Shown: positions 6,982 through 15,919 of the stretch, piece after piece | Layout of the letters: every line of letters begins with the position of its first letter | Numbering within the stretch: the stretch's first letter is position 1 | Assembly (NCBI RefSeq): GCF_048571275.1 | Contig: NZ_CP182357.1 | Location: 2,515,800 to 2,579,799, forward strand | DNA: 64,000 bases | Direction of reading: 5' to 3' | Source: Marinarcus sediminis | Lineage (GTDB): Bacteria; Campylobacterota; Campylobacteria; Campylobacterales; Arcobacteraceae | Program-made: the position numbers and the translations under genes | The notes under the pieces: model-generated | What the model was told of the DNA's origin: nothing | The model's input: only the letters and a program-made list of their open reading frames with translations | Database searches by the model: none

Positions 6982-7902
6982 TTACGCGAACGCAGGCTCT
7001 AAGATAGGGATGATTTGTTTTTTTCTGCTTAAACAACCATCAATCCAAACTTTACCATCGACCAGTTTGCAATTAAAGGCTTTTTCAAACACAGACGCAT
7101 CTTGTGAAGCAACGAGTACTTCACTCCCCTCTTTGATAATATCGGTCAATAAAAGTGCTGTTGTGTGAAGATTGTTTTCTGCTCTTAAAGCTTCTAAATC
7201 TTTTTGTAACGCATCTTTGATGTCATCAAAAATTGCCAAATCAACCACTTCTAACTGCCCTACACCTACATGTGTTCCGTGCATGTCAAAAGGTTTGTAA
7301 TCTCTTAAAATCAAATTTCTGGCACTCACACCTTCCACTTGAGATTTGACTTTAAACATCTCCATTCCTAATGCTCCAAAATCTTCAATACCACAAATAA
7401 CCGATAACTCTCTTACGGCTTTAATATCCGTGTCGGTACATGTTGGTGATTTGAAAATAACCGTATCACTTAAAATAGCACACATCATAATGCCTGCAAT
7501 CTCTTTTGGAATTTCAACTTTATGGAAATCGAACATCTCTTTTACAATGGTATTGGTACATCCAACAGGTCGAATCCAACACTCTAATGGTGTAGACGTT
7601 GTAAGATCACCCAATTTGTGGTGATCTACAATCCCAACAATGGTTGCTTCTGCCCAATCTTTTGGTGCTTGTGCAATATCTGAATAATCGGTGATAAAAA
7701 GTTCACAACCTGCAAATTCTGTTTTTAATTCAGGGGCTTCAAATCCAAATTTATTCAATATAAATTGTGTTTCAGGATTAAGTTCACCTTGTCTAGCTGG
7801 TATTGCTTCACGTCCTATTTTATTTAAAAGATACGCCAGTGAAATCGCAGAACAAACTGAATCTGAATCGGGCGTGGTATGTCCACATGTATAAATTGCC
7901 AT
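6982..7902 (-). CDS. ppaC: Manganese-dependent inorganic pyrophosphatase
   Basis: Family II pyrophosphatase, hydrolysing pyrophosphate to phosphate in the cytosol and so pulling biosynthetic reactions forward. The 306 residues match the family length. DHH-superfamily motifs are present: GHTTPDSDSVCSAI at residues 7-20, ITDYSD, and VDHHKLGD. The C-terminal DHHA2 domain ends with SRKKQIIP, the substrate-binding arm. The gene is monocistronic, with a terminator after it and a divergent ferritin gene before it. Confident assignment. Confidence 0.95.
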   Translation of the reverse strand: MAIYTCGHTTPDSDSVCSAISLAYLLNKIGREAIPARQGELNPETQFILNKFGFEAPELKTEFAGCELFITDYSDIAQAPKDWAEATIVGIVDHHKLGDLTTSTPLECWIRPVGCTNTIVKEMFDFHKVEIPKEIAGIMMCAILSDTVIFKSPTCTDTDIKAVRELSVICGIEDFGALGMEMFKVKSQVEGVSARNLILRDYKPFDMHGTHVGVGQLEVVDLAIFDDIKDALQKDLEALRAENNLHTTALLLTDIIKEGSEVLVASQDASVFEKAFNCKLVDGKVWIDGCLSRKKQIIPILEPAFA

Positions 7903-7960
7903 AAAATATCCTATAATTTTTTGCCAATTCTATCAAAAATTTCGTTATGATAGTTTTAAA

Positions 7961-7989
7961 TTGCGTAATTAAACAATTAATGTTATACT
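7961..7989 (+). promoter_or_regulatory. Sigma70-type promoter of ferritin
   Basis: TTGCGT (7961-7966), 17-bp spacer, TATACT (7984-7989), 23 nt before the ferritin start. The spacer holds an imperfect inverted repeat (AATTG / CAATT) that could be an operator, but it does not match a clear Fur box. Confidence 0.65.
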
Positions 7990-8012
7990 TTATCACACAC
8001 AAAGGAGCGATT

Positions 8013-8528
8013 ATGATACATGAAAATTTACAAAAAGAGCTCATTGAACAGCTCAATAAAGAGTTTCATTCGGCGTATATCTATTTGGGCATGAGTGCGT
8101 ATTGTTCTAAAGAGGGATTCAATGGCGCATCGAATTGGTTTTTAATTCAATATCAAGAGGAAGTTGCCCATGGCATGAAGTTGTTTAAGTATCTTGAAGA
8201 CCAAAGTGTCAGTATCGTACTGCCTGCGATTGCAGAGGTCAATGTCCAATTTGATTCACTTTTGGATGTCTTCCAAAAATCCTTAGCACATGAACAATAT
8301 ATGACTCAAAATTTGAACAATATTTCAGACATTGCCATGAAAGAAAAAGATCATGCCACCTATAATTTACTCCAATGGTACACCACTGAACAAGTTGAAG
8401 AAGAAGCCCGAGTCAAAGAGATTATTGATCACATCAAACTCGTTGGTGACAACGGTTACGGATTGTACACCATTGACAAAGAGCTCGCAACGAGAGTTTT
8501 TGTTGACCCAACAACTGCTAACGCATAA
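8013..8528 (+). CDS. ftn: Ferritin (non-haem)
   Basis: A 171-residue iron-storage ferritin; the ATG at 8013 follows AAAGGAG closely, so an upstream in-frame start is discarded. The ferroxidase ligands are in the expected places: Glu17 (LNKEFHSAY), Glu50 and His53 (QEEVAHGMK), then Glu in HEQYM and TTEQVEEEARV. The protein should form a 24-mer cage oxidising and storing Fe(II), protecting against oxidative stress. It is a single-gene unit with its own promoter and terminator. Confidence 0.95.
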   Translation: MIHENLQKELIEQLNKEFHSAYIYLGMSAYCSKEGFNGASNWFLIQYQEEVAHGMKLFKYLEDQSVSIVLPAIAEVNVQFDSLLDVFQKSLAHEQYMTQNLNNISDIAMKEKDHATYNLLQWYTTEQVEEEARVKEIIDHIKLVGDNGYGLYTIDKELATRVFVDPTTANA

Positions 8529-8534
8529 AACCTT

Positions 8535-8568
8535 AACAGATATCTTTTAAAGATCTCTGTTATTTTTT
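8535..8568 (+). terminator. Terminator after ferritin
   Basis: Hairpin AACAGATATCTTT / AAAGATCTCTGTT with one mismatch, followed by ATTTTTT. Confidence 0.75.
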
Positions 8569-8585
8569 AACCATCTCCTTTATGC

Positions 8586-8591
8586 TATAAT
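8586..8591 (+). promoter_or_regulatory. Candidate -10 of the efflux operon
   Basis: TATAAT with a TGC extension, 35 nt before the first gene, preceded by T-rich sequence typical of this phylum. Confidence 0.5.
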
Positions 8592-8625
8592 AAACTCCTA
8601 CATTATTGAAACTTAGGAAAACAAA

Positions 8626-9606
8626 ATGCCAAAATTTATTACTCTTTTTATTCCCATACTCACCCTTGTATTCACAGGCTGTTTTAATGAAAACAATCAA
8701 CAAACAACATTTTATGGTAATGTCGATTTAAGAACCGTTTCATTGGGATTTCGAGTTTCAGGGAAAGTCGAAAAGCTCTATTTTGATGAAGGGCAAAAGG
8801 TGAAAAAAGGTGATTTGATTGCCCAATTGGATGACTCTCTTTATGTTCAAGAACTCAACAATATCCTAGCCCAAATCAATATGCAAAAAGCGCAAGTTCA
8901 AAAACTTGAAAATGGCTATAGAAAAGAGGAAGTCAGCAAAGCACAAGCTTCCTTTGAACAAAGTGCCGTCACCTTAAAGAAAAGAACCAAAGATTTAAAA
9001 CGTTACGAAAAACTTCTTGAAACAAACTCTGTTTCAAAACAAAACTTTGATGACATTAAATTGATTTTTGACAATGCCCAAGCACAATATGATTATGCAA
9101 AAAGCAATTTAGATCAGATGAAAAATGGTTATTTAAAAGAAGATATTCAAACAGCAAAAGCACAATTAACTGCTTTAATTGCACAAAAAGAAGAAGCCAA
9201 AATTCATTTAAAAGACACCAAGCTTTATGCTCCCAACGATGGCGTTATTTTAACGCGTGCTTATGAGACAGGCTCAATCATTGCTCAAGGAGCACCCATT
9301 GTTGAAATGGCCATAGAAGAAGATTATTGGATACGAAGTTACATTGATGAAAAATATTTAGGGCACATTCAACCCAATATGAGAGCAAACGTTTTCACAG
9401 ACTCACGACCACAAAAAGCCTACACAGCAGTTGTCAGTTTTATCTCTCCTCAAGCAGAATTTACCCCAAAAAGCGTTCAAACACAAGAGTTAAGAACTCA
9501 ATTGGTGTATCGTATGAGACTCATTTTAAAAGAGCATGATAACTTAATACGACAAGGCATGCCAGTGACCATTGAGTTTGAACATCTCAGTAGTAAAGAC
9601 CGTTAA
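8626..9606 (+). CDS. ybhG: Membrane fusion (HlyD-type) lipoprotein of ABC efflux system
   Basis: Periplasmic adaptor of 326 residues. Residues 1-18 are a lipoprotein signal ending in FTG with Cys19 as the acylation site. A biotinyl/lipoyl half motif follows (GFRVSGKVEKLYFDEGQKVKKGD), then a long alpha-helical hairpin (about 75-190, rich in Gln, Lys and Ala), the second lipoyl half (LYAPNDGVIL) and a beta-barrel. It is the first gene of a four-gene operon with a double ATPase and two ABC-2 permeases, the layout of the YbhGFSR exporter. It links the inner-membrane pump towards the outer membrane; no outer-membrane channel gene is nearby. Substrates are unknown, probably hydrophobic drugs or ions. 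Confidence 0.85.
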   Translation: MPKFITLFIPILTLVFTGCFNENNQQTTFYGNVDLRTVSLGFRVSGKVEKLYFDEGQKVKKGDLIAQLDDSLYVQELNNILAQINMQKAQVQKLENGYRKEEVSKAQASFEQSAVTLKKRTKDLKRYEKLLETNSVSKQNFDDIKLIFDNAQAQYDYAKSNLDQMKNGYLKEDIQTAKAQLTALIAQKEEAKIHLKDTKLYAPNDGVILTRAYETGSIIAQGAPIVEMAIEEDYWIRSYIDEKYLGHIQPNMRANVFTDSRPQKAYTAVVSFISPQAEFTPKSVQTQELRTQLVYRMRLILKEHDNLIRQGMPVTIEFEHLSSKDR

Positions 9607-9609
9607 GAT

Positions 9610-11310
9610 ATGTCTTTGGTTATTGCCAAACAAATTACAAAATCATTCAATAACATTCCTGCCATTTCCAAACTCGATTTGGAGATAAAAGAGGGAAAAA
9701 TTACTGGTTTAGTAGGACCTGATGGGGCAGGGAAAACCACGCTCATTCGGCTAATGACAGGCTTAATGGATGCCAATGAGGGAGAGTTGTGGGTTTTAAA
9801 CCACGCATTGCCTCAAGATGCCAATGAAGTACAAAACAAAATTGGTTATATGCCTCAAAAATTTGGTTTGTATGAAGATTTGACCGTATTGGAAAATCTC
9901 ACTTTATATGCCAACTTACAATCCCTTCCAAAAAATGATCACAAAAGCAGAATCGATGAGTTATTAAAATTTATCAATTTGGTTGAATTTCAATCTTTTT
10001 TAGCACGCGATTTATCTGGAGGCATGAAACAAAAACTGGGTCTTGCTTGTGCATTAATTAAAAAACCCAAACTTTTGCTTTTAGATGAACCTGGCGTTGG
10101 AGTCGATCCCATATCCAGAAAAGAGTTATGGTCTATTGTCAATGAATTGGTCAAAGAAAACGTAGGTGTGGTCTGGAGTACTGCTTATTTAGATGAAGCA
10201 GCCCTGTGTGATGAAGTCATACTTCTGAATGAAGGGGAAATCTTATTTCAAGGCTTACCCCATGAGTTGAGTCAAACCATGAAAGGGAAGGTTTTTAAAC
10301 TCGTGGGCAATATAAAAGATAAACGACACACCCTACGTTTGGCTTTAAAGTATGACAACATCACAGACGGCGTAATTTTGGGAAACAGCATCAAACTCAT
10401 TTGCCAAAACAGAGCAGATTTGCCCTCATTAAAAGATATTCAAGCACAAGAGTGCACTTATGAAGATATGGAGCCAAATTTTGAAGATGGTTTTATTCAT
10501 ATTTTAAAAGGCAATTTTAATGGCGAATCACTTTTGGCAAAACAGATGGGGAAATTGGAACAAAATGAAGGCACATTAATTGAAGCTTCTCATTTAAGTA
10601 AAACCTTTGGAACATTTAAAGCCACCGATGATGTAAACTTTAAAATCAAACGAGGTGAAATCTTTGGTTTTTTAGGACCCAATGGAGCGGGAAAATCAAC
10701 CACATTTAAAATGTTGTGTGGCTTGGTACAACCAAGCAGTGGAGAAGCACATGTTTTAGGCTTGAGTCTACAGACCTCTTCATATAAAGCTCGCAGTAAA
10801 ATTGGCTACATGTCTCAAAAATTTTCACTCTATGGCGATATTTCTGTTGTTGAGAATCTCAAGTTTTTTGCAGGTGTTTATGGTTTAAAAGGGAAAGAAA
10901 AAAAAGAAAAAATAGCCAATATGATTCAAATATTTGAATTGGAAAAATATAAAAAAATAGCATCAAAAAGTTTACCTTTAGGATATAAACAACGACTCTC
11001 TTTAGCTTGTGCTGTCATGCATGACCCCGTGGTGCTTTTTTTAGATGAACCCACTTCTGGCATTGATCCTTTAACAAGAAGGGAGTTTTGGAATCACATT
11101 TATGCCATGGTTCAAAAAGGAATGACCATTATGGTTACAACACACTTCATGGATGAAGCAGAGTATTGTGACCGAATTGCTTTGATTTATAAAGGCAAAG
11201 CCATTGCTTTAGATACACCACATAACCTCATCAATCAAATTGGCAAGAATGCTACCATGGAAGATACGTTTATTGAACTCATAAAAAGAGAAGAGAATGA
11301 AACTAAGTAG
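9610..11310 (+). CDS. ybhF: ABC exporter ATPase with two nucleotide-binding domains
   Basis: A 566-residue fusion of two ATPase domains. Domain 1 (about 1-220): GPDGAGKTT Walker A, signature LSGGMKQKLGLA, Walker B LLLLDEPGVGVD. Domain 2 (about 320-560): GPNGAGKST, Walker B VLFLDEPTSGIDP, and a divergent signature LPLGYKQRLSLA in place of LSGGQ. The asymmetric signature suggests the two sites hydrolyse ATP unequally. It starts three bases after the adaptor gene and overlaps the next gene by 14 nt, so expression is coupled. It energises the two permeases that follow. Confidence 0.9.
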   Translation: MSLVIAKQITKSFNNIPAISKLDLEIKEGKITGLVGPDGAGKTTLIRLMTGLMDANEGELWVLNHALPQDANEVQNKIGYMPQKFGLYEDLTVLENLTLYANLQSLPKNDHKSRIDELLKFINLVEFQSFLARDLSGGMKQKLGLACALIKKPKLLLLDEPGVGVDPISRKELWSIVNELVKENVGVVWSTAYLDEAALCDEVILLNEGEILFQGLPHELSQTMKGKVFKLVGNIKDKRHTLRLALKYDNITDGVILGNSIKLICQNRADLPSLKDIQAQECTYEDMEPNFEDGFIHILKGNFNGESLLAKQMGKLEQNEGTLIEASHLSKTFGTFKATDDVNFKIKRGEIFGFLGPNGAGKSTTFKMLCGLVQPSSGEAHVLGLSLQTSSYKARSKIGYMSQKFSLYGDISVVENLKFFAGVYGLKGKEKKEKIANMIQIFELEKYKKIASKSLPLGYKQRLSLACAVMHDPVVLFLDEPTSGIDPLTRREFWNHIYAMVQKGMTIMVTTHFMDEAEYCDRIALIYKGKAIALDTPHNLINQIGKNATMEDTFIELIKREENETK

Positions 11311-12406
11311 TCAACGATTTTGTGCTTTGTTTATCAAAGAGAGTTTACAAATTATTCGTGACCCCAGTGCATTAATTATTGCTTTTATCTTGCCTTTAAT
11401 GTTACTTTTTTTAATGGGTTATGCCATTTCATTGGATTCCAAACACATTCCGCTTGGTTTGGTCATTGAAAAAAACTCTCACCATACTCAAAGTTTAATG
11501 AAAGCTTTTCAAAGCAGTGAAAGTTTTGATGTACAAATAGCCAATGACAGAAGAGCCTTTATGAAACAGTTGCAAGAAGGAAAACTCAGAGCCATGATTA
11601 TAGTTCCAGCGAGTTTTGATAAAGATATTTTAAAAGGCACCCCACAACTTCAAATTATCACCGATGGAAGTGAACCCAGCATTGCTGGATTTGTCAATAA
11701 ATACAGTTTGGGTTTATGGCAAAATTGGCTTGAATTTGAAAAACTCTCCACAAAAAGTGTCATTGAGATACAAACACGCTATTGGTTTAATGCCCCACTT
11801 TTAAGCAGTTATTTTTTACTCCCAGGTTCCATTGCCATTATTTTAACTCTCATTGGTACTCTTTTAACTGCACTTGTGGTTGCAAGAGAGTGGGAAAGAG
11901 GCACAATGGAAGCCATTATGTCAACACCAATTACTATCTTAGAACTGCTTTTGGGAAAACTGTTGCCCTATTTTGTTTTGGGGTTGTTCTCTTTGCTGAT
12001 TTGTGTACTGATTACCCTGTTTTGGTTTGATATTCCCTACCGAGGTTCCTATTTTATGCTTTTTTTAACCTCATCTGTTTATTTAATTCCTTCTTTAAGT
12101 TTGGGACTACTCATTTCCACACTGGCAAAAAACCAATTTGTTGCAGCACAAATGGCGTTGATTATAGGCTTTTTACCTGCTATGATTCTCTCTGGTTTTA
12201 TTTTCCAAATAAGCAGTATGCCCGAGTGGTTACAGTTTTTAACCCATATTATACCCGCGAGATATTTTATCACTGTTCTTCAAACACTCTTTTTAACAGG
12301 TGATATTTATGAAGTCATTGTGCCCAATGTCATTTGGATGTTAAGCATTGGAATTGTTTTATTTATCATAGTATTTCTCATTACCAAAAAGAAGTTAAGC
12401 GCATGA
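11297..12406 (+). CDS. ybhS: ABC-2 type permease, first subunit
   Basis: A 369-residue inner-membrane protein of the ABC-2 family: one N-terminal membrane helix (SALIIAFILPLMLLFLMGYA), a periplasmic domain of about 140 residues, and five more helices near the C-terminus. The conserved stretch VVAREWERGTMEAIMSTP is the coupling helix region diagnostic of the DrrB/YbhS type. It pairs with the next gene product to form a heterodimeric channel. It overlaps both neighbours (14 nt before, 4 nt after). Confidence 0.9.
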   Translation: MKLSSQRFCALFIKESLQIIRDPSALIIAFILPLMLLFLMGYAISLDSKHIPLGLVIEKNSHHTQSLMKAFQSSESFDVQIANDRRAFMKQLQEGKLRAMIIVPASFDKDILKGTPQLQIITDGSEPSIAGFVNKYSLGLWQNWLEFEKLSTKSVIEIQTRYWFNAPLLSSYFLLPGSIAIILTLIGTLLTALVVAREWERGTMEAIMSTPITILELLLGKLLPYFVLGLFSLLICVLITLFWFDIPYRGSYFMLFLTSSVYLIPSLSLGLLISTLAKNQFVAAQMALIIGFLPAMILSGFIFQISSMPEWLQFLTHIIPARYFITVLQTLFLTGDIYEVIVPNVIWMLSIGIVLFIIVFLITKKKLSA

Positions 12407-13485
12407 TACAGCAACTATTATCACTTATTAGAAAAGAATTTTTAGCCATTTGGAGCGACAAACGATCCCGTATTGTCATTATTATACCTCCCCTCATACA
12501 ACTTATTTTATTCTCATTTGCGGTGACCATGGAAGTTAAAAACATCAATATTGGTGTGTTAGACCAAGACAATTCAACCCAAAGTCAAGAACTCATACGT
12601 TCTTTAAAAGACAGTGACCGTTTCAGGGAAGTTTTGTATTTAAGAAGTTATGCCGATTTGGAAGAAAAAATTGATACCCAACAAATTTTGGTGGGCATTG
12701 AAATTGCTCAAAACTTTTCTGCTTCACTGAATAAAAGTGAACCAGCACCCATTGGTATTATTGCAGATGGACGAAAATCAACCAGTGCTCAAATTGCAGT
12801 AGGTTATATTCAAATGAGCATCAATAATACATTTTCTAAGAATAAAGAGTCTCTCATTGTTCGCAATTGGTATAACCCCAATTTAGAAAATTTCTGGTGG
12901 GTTCTTCCCAATTTAGTGGGAAGTTTAACCATGCTGATTGCTTTAATTTTAACGTCATTATCCGTTGCCAGAGAACGGGAATTGGGAACATTTGAACAAC
13001 TGTTGGTTGCTCCTTTAAGCCCAAGCATTTTAATTATTGGGAAAACAATTCCACCTATGATAATCAGTATTGTGGAAGCTGCCATTATTTTTCTTTGCGC
13101 CATCACTTTTTTTGGTGTGCCTTTTATTGGCTCAATTGCCATATTGACTCTTGCTATTTGTGCTTTTGTTTTTTCCATTGTAGGATTTGGACTGTTTATC
13201 TCCTCTATCTCATCCACTCAACAACAAGGAATACTTGGAGCCTTTATTCTTCTTGTGCCCTCAATTTTGATGTCAGGTTTTGCAACGCCCATTGAAAACA
13301 TGCCAAGTTGGTTAATCCCTTTTACAGATTTAATTGCATTAAAGTATTTTCTCATACTCCTAAAAGGTGTTTTTTTAAAAGATATTTCATGGGAGATTGC
13401 ATTATGGGAAATCTTTCCAATGATTGTATTGGGGTGCATTACGCTTATTATTGCAACATGGTTTTTTAAAAAGAGAGTCACTTAA
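12403..13485 (+). CDS. ybhR: ABC-2 type permease, second subunit
   Basis: A 360-residue permease similar in layout to the gene before it: N-terminal helix (IIIPPLIQLILFSFAVTM), periplasmic loop, then VARERELGTFEQLLVAPL and a cluster of C-terminal helices. The ATG at 12403 overlaps the previous stop as ATGA, so the longer reading frame starting at 12334 is discarded. It is the last gene of the efflux operon, followed by a hairpin. Confidence 0.9.
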   Translation: MIQQLLSLIRKEFLAIWSDKRSRIVIIIPPLIQLILFSFAVTMEVKNINIGVLDQDNSTQSQELIRSLKDSDRFREVLYLRSYADLEEKIDTQQILVGIEIAQNFSASLNKSEPAPIGIIADGRKSTSAQIAVGYIQMSINNTFSKNKESLIVRNWYNPNLENFWWVLPNLVGSLTMLIALILTSLSVARERELGTFEQLLVAPLSPSILIIGKTIPPMIISIVEAAIIFLCAITFFGVPFIGSIAILTLAICAFVFSIVGFGLFISSISSTQQQGILGAFILLVPSILMSGFATPIENMPSWLIPFTDLIALKYFLILLKGVFLKDISWEIALWEIFPMIVLGCITLIIATWFFKKRVT

Positions 13486-13519
13486 CATAAGCGTACATAA
13501 AGTTGTATACTCTTATGTT
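13484..13519. terminator. Bidirectional terminator between ybhR and the MFS gene
   Basis: Stem AACATAAG / CTTATGTT enclosing a weaker inner stem (GTACA / TGTAT). It overlaps both convergent stop codons. Confidence 0.65.
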
Positions 13520-14678
13520 ACTCTTTTATCTCTAATCGTGTGGGGTAGCGTGGAATTAAAAAAGATAACCCTAACGATAACACGGCAATGCTTGCACCTA
13601 TGACAAAAACCAACGAAGGAGAGCTTAACCATACAAGGCCTAAAACAAAAGGCAAAAATACAGCGGCTATATGATTAATTGTAAAACTCACCGCACTCGT
13701 ACTTGAAATATCTTTGGGATCGGCTATTTTTTGAAAATAGGTTTTTAAAGCAATGGCCATAGCAAACAACAAATGGTCGAGAATATAAAGCACAAAGGCA
13801 ATGTAAATATTATCAACATAGGCATAACTGATGAATATAATAATTAACCCAATATACTCTAATTTTAACGCACTGCTTTCACCAAACTTAGTGATAAATC
13901 TTCCAATCGCAGGGGCAAAATAGATATTTAAAATGGCATTCACAAAAAGCAATACCACCATATTGTGTACATCCACACCAAATTTTTCAACCAATAAAAA
14001 CCCTGCAAAAACCACAAAAATTTGTCGTCGTGCTCCACTTAGAAAAGTCAATACATAATAGAGCCAATACTCTTTTTTAAACACCAATTTTTTCTCTTGG
14101 ATGACATCATCTTTAAAGTGTTGAAATCCTATCCATGCAATAACACCAATAAGAGCAGTTAATCCACCAAACATAAGGTAGACATCTTTATACTCTAAAG
14201 CATAATACCCCATAAAGATATAGATAAAAGCATACACCACAATGCCAGAAATTGATTTTGCTGCACTGATTTTTCCTAAAATAATTGGAGCTTTATCTTT
14301 TTCAAGCCATTGAAGTGAGAGTGATTGGTTCAGTGTTTCAAGATAGTGAAAGCCAAGCGACATAATCACGGTAGTTGTGTACAATCCCAATGCATTGGGG
14401 AAATAGCCTGTTAAAGCCGTACCCAAACCTAAAAGTATCATGGATACATAAGCCAAACGTTGTTGTACAATTAAATATAACAACAAAATTACCGTAAAGG
14501 CAAGAAGTCCAGGAATCTCTCTTAAACTTTGTAAAATCCCTATTTGGCCTCCATCAAATTGTGCCTTTTCAATAACAAAATTATTAAGTAACGACGTCCA
14601 TGTTGCAAAAGACAAAGGCATGGCAATGGCAAAAATATAGAGCAATACCACTCTTGAATGGAAAAACCGTTGTATCAA
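13518..14678 (-). CDS. Major facilitator superfamily transporter
   Basis: A 386-residue integral membrane protein with about 11-12 hydrophobic helices and short loops. The central cytoplasmic loop holds KDDVIQEKK, as in MFS proteins with a 6+6 design. No residue pattern identifies the substrate. Its start overlaps the end of the TauE-like gene by 4 nt (ATGA), so the two membrane proteins are co-translated. The upstream partner is an anion exporter family member, but a shared substrate is only a guess. Confidence 0.8.
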   Translation of the reverse strand: MIQRFFHSRVVLLYIFAIAMPLSFATWTSLLNNFVIEKAQFDGGQIGILQSLREIPGLLAFTVILLLYLIVQQRLAYVSMILLGLGTALTGYFPNALGLYTTTVIMSLGFHYLETLNQSLSLQWLEKDKAPIILGKISAAKSISGIVVYAFIYIFMGYYALEYKDVYLMFGGLTALIGVIAWIGFQHFKDDVIQEKKLVFKKEYWLYYVLTFLSGARRQIFVVFAGFLLVEKFGVDVHNMVVLLFVNAILNIYFAPAIGRFITKFGESSALKLEYIGLIIIFISYAYVDNIYIAFVLYILDHLLFAMAIALKTYFQKIADPKDISSTSAVSFTINHIAAVFLPFVLGLVWLSSPSLVFVIGASIAVLSLGLSFLIPRYPTRLEIKE

Positions 14679-15391
14679 AATATTACCCCTGCAATTGCTT
14701 TAAGTGCCAATAGAGACAATAAAACTTTTAAAACCATCACAAACTTTTTACCATCAACTTTATCTCGCAATTTTATTCCGGCATAACTCCCTGCAACTGC
14801 CCCACAAATCATAAATGTGAGTACACCAATATAATCAAAAAAAACAAAACCAAAAAAGATAAAAACAATCACTTTAAAAATATGCGTAATGCTCATTAAA
14901 GCAGCTCCCGTTGCAACCACTTTGTCTTTATCTTTATAATCTTTTAACAACAGTGCCATAGTCAAAGGGCCAGTTGCACCTACCACCATGGAAAGACCCG
15001 TTTGAAAAAACCCCGCTACGACATAATTTTCGTATCGCTTAATTTTTTCATTAAATCGTTCACTCCACAATGACAATAAAATATAAACACCAATAAACAA
15101 AGGAACATACGCTAAAGAGATGTAAAATAGAATCGAAGAAAAAAGTGCAATTCCCAATACAGAACCCAATAAAAACTTTGGCAGAACTTCCCATTGAACA
15201 TCTTTATATCCAAAGACCGCTCGACTGAAATTGCTTGACATTTGGGTTAAACCATGCACTGGGATGAGTGCATTTACAGGCAAAAAGCCAGGCAATATTG
15301 CAATAAGCATCATGCCTCCACCTACACCAACTATGCCAGCAACTGTAGATGTCATAAAAGCCAATACGCCTAAAATAATCTCCAAATACAT
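14675..15391 (-). CDS. TauE/SafE family anion (sulfite/sulfonate) exporter
   Basis: A 238-residue membrane protein with about eight hydrophobic segments. The paired motifs of the family are present: GIVGVGGGMMLIAIL near the N-terminus and VVGATGPLTMALLL after the midpoint. Members move sulfite, sulfoacetate or similar organic anions. It lies second in a three-gene unit: secreted protein, this exporter, MFS transporter. Confidence 0.85.
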   Translation of the reverse strand: MYLEIILGVLAFMTSTVAGIVGVGGGMMLIAILPGFLPVNALIPVHGLTQMSSNFSRAVFGYKDVQWEVLPKFLLGSVLGIALFSSILFYISLAYVPLFIGVYILLSLWSERFNEKIKRYENYVVAGFFQTGLSMVVGATGPLTMALLLKDYKDKDKVVATGAALMSITHIFKVIVFIFFGFVFFDYIGVLTFMICGAVAGSYAGIKLRDKVDGKKFVMVLKVLLSLLALKAIAGVIF

Positions 15392-15404
15392 AACAACAAA
15401 ACTC

Positions 15405-15872
15405 CTATTGTGCTAAGATACACTCATTAATTCTTTTATTCAACTGCGCATAGTTAACTGCTTCTTTATGACAAGATTGGTTTTGATTAACATTTAGTAT
15501 ATCCACTTGAATGTTTTGAATCTCCACACGGTATGAATTTAATCTGTCGTATCGGAAATCTTTTTTATTTATCTCGTAAAGAATGGCTTTATTCTTCTTA
15601 TCAATGCACATTTTATAAGTTGGTTTTGAAATATATTCACTTAAGTCAGTCATGTTTTGACTCTCAAAACAGTATGGTTTCTCTCGTTCCAAACTCTTTT
15701 TTGACAAATAGATGCCATATTGTGTTTTAAAACTTTTGAGTGCTGTTGTATTGCCATTTTTTTTAACATAAAAATTGGCATCCAAATGTATGCTGTAACT
15801 TTTATATTGTCCCGCATTCAGATTCAAAGATAAGAGAATAATCGTTATTATTATTTTTACAGTACTATTCAT
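15405..15872 (-). CDS. Hypothetical periplasmic protein
   Basis: A 155-residue protein with a clear signal peptide (about residues 1-20, hydrophobic IIITIILLSLNL then NAG). The mature part is charged, with four cysteines (YCFES, KMCID, SCHKE, ECILA), which could form two disulfides in the periplasm. I do not recognise the family. It sits 13 nt upstream of the TauE-like gene and is probably the first gene of that operon. Confidence 0.7.
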   Translation of the reverse strand: MNSTVKIIITIILLSLNLNAGQYKSYSIHLDANFYVKKNGNTTALKSFKTQYGIYLSKKSLEREKPYCFESQNMTDLSEYISKPTYKMCIDKKNKAILYEINKKDFRYDRLNSYRVEIQNIQVDILNVNQNQSCHKEAVNYAQLNKRINECILAQ

Positions 15873-15919
15873 TTGGGATTATACAAAAGAACATAGTAAA
15901 GTTTCTTTAAATTAACAGC

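Noticed and set aside
12810..13217. A 135-residue antisense frame inside ybhR
   Set aside because: Opposite strand of a well-supported permease; composition mirrors the membrane helices.
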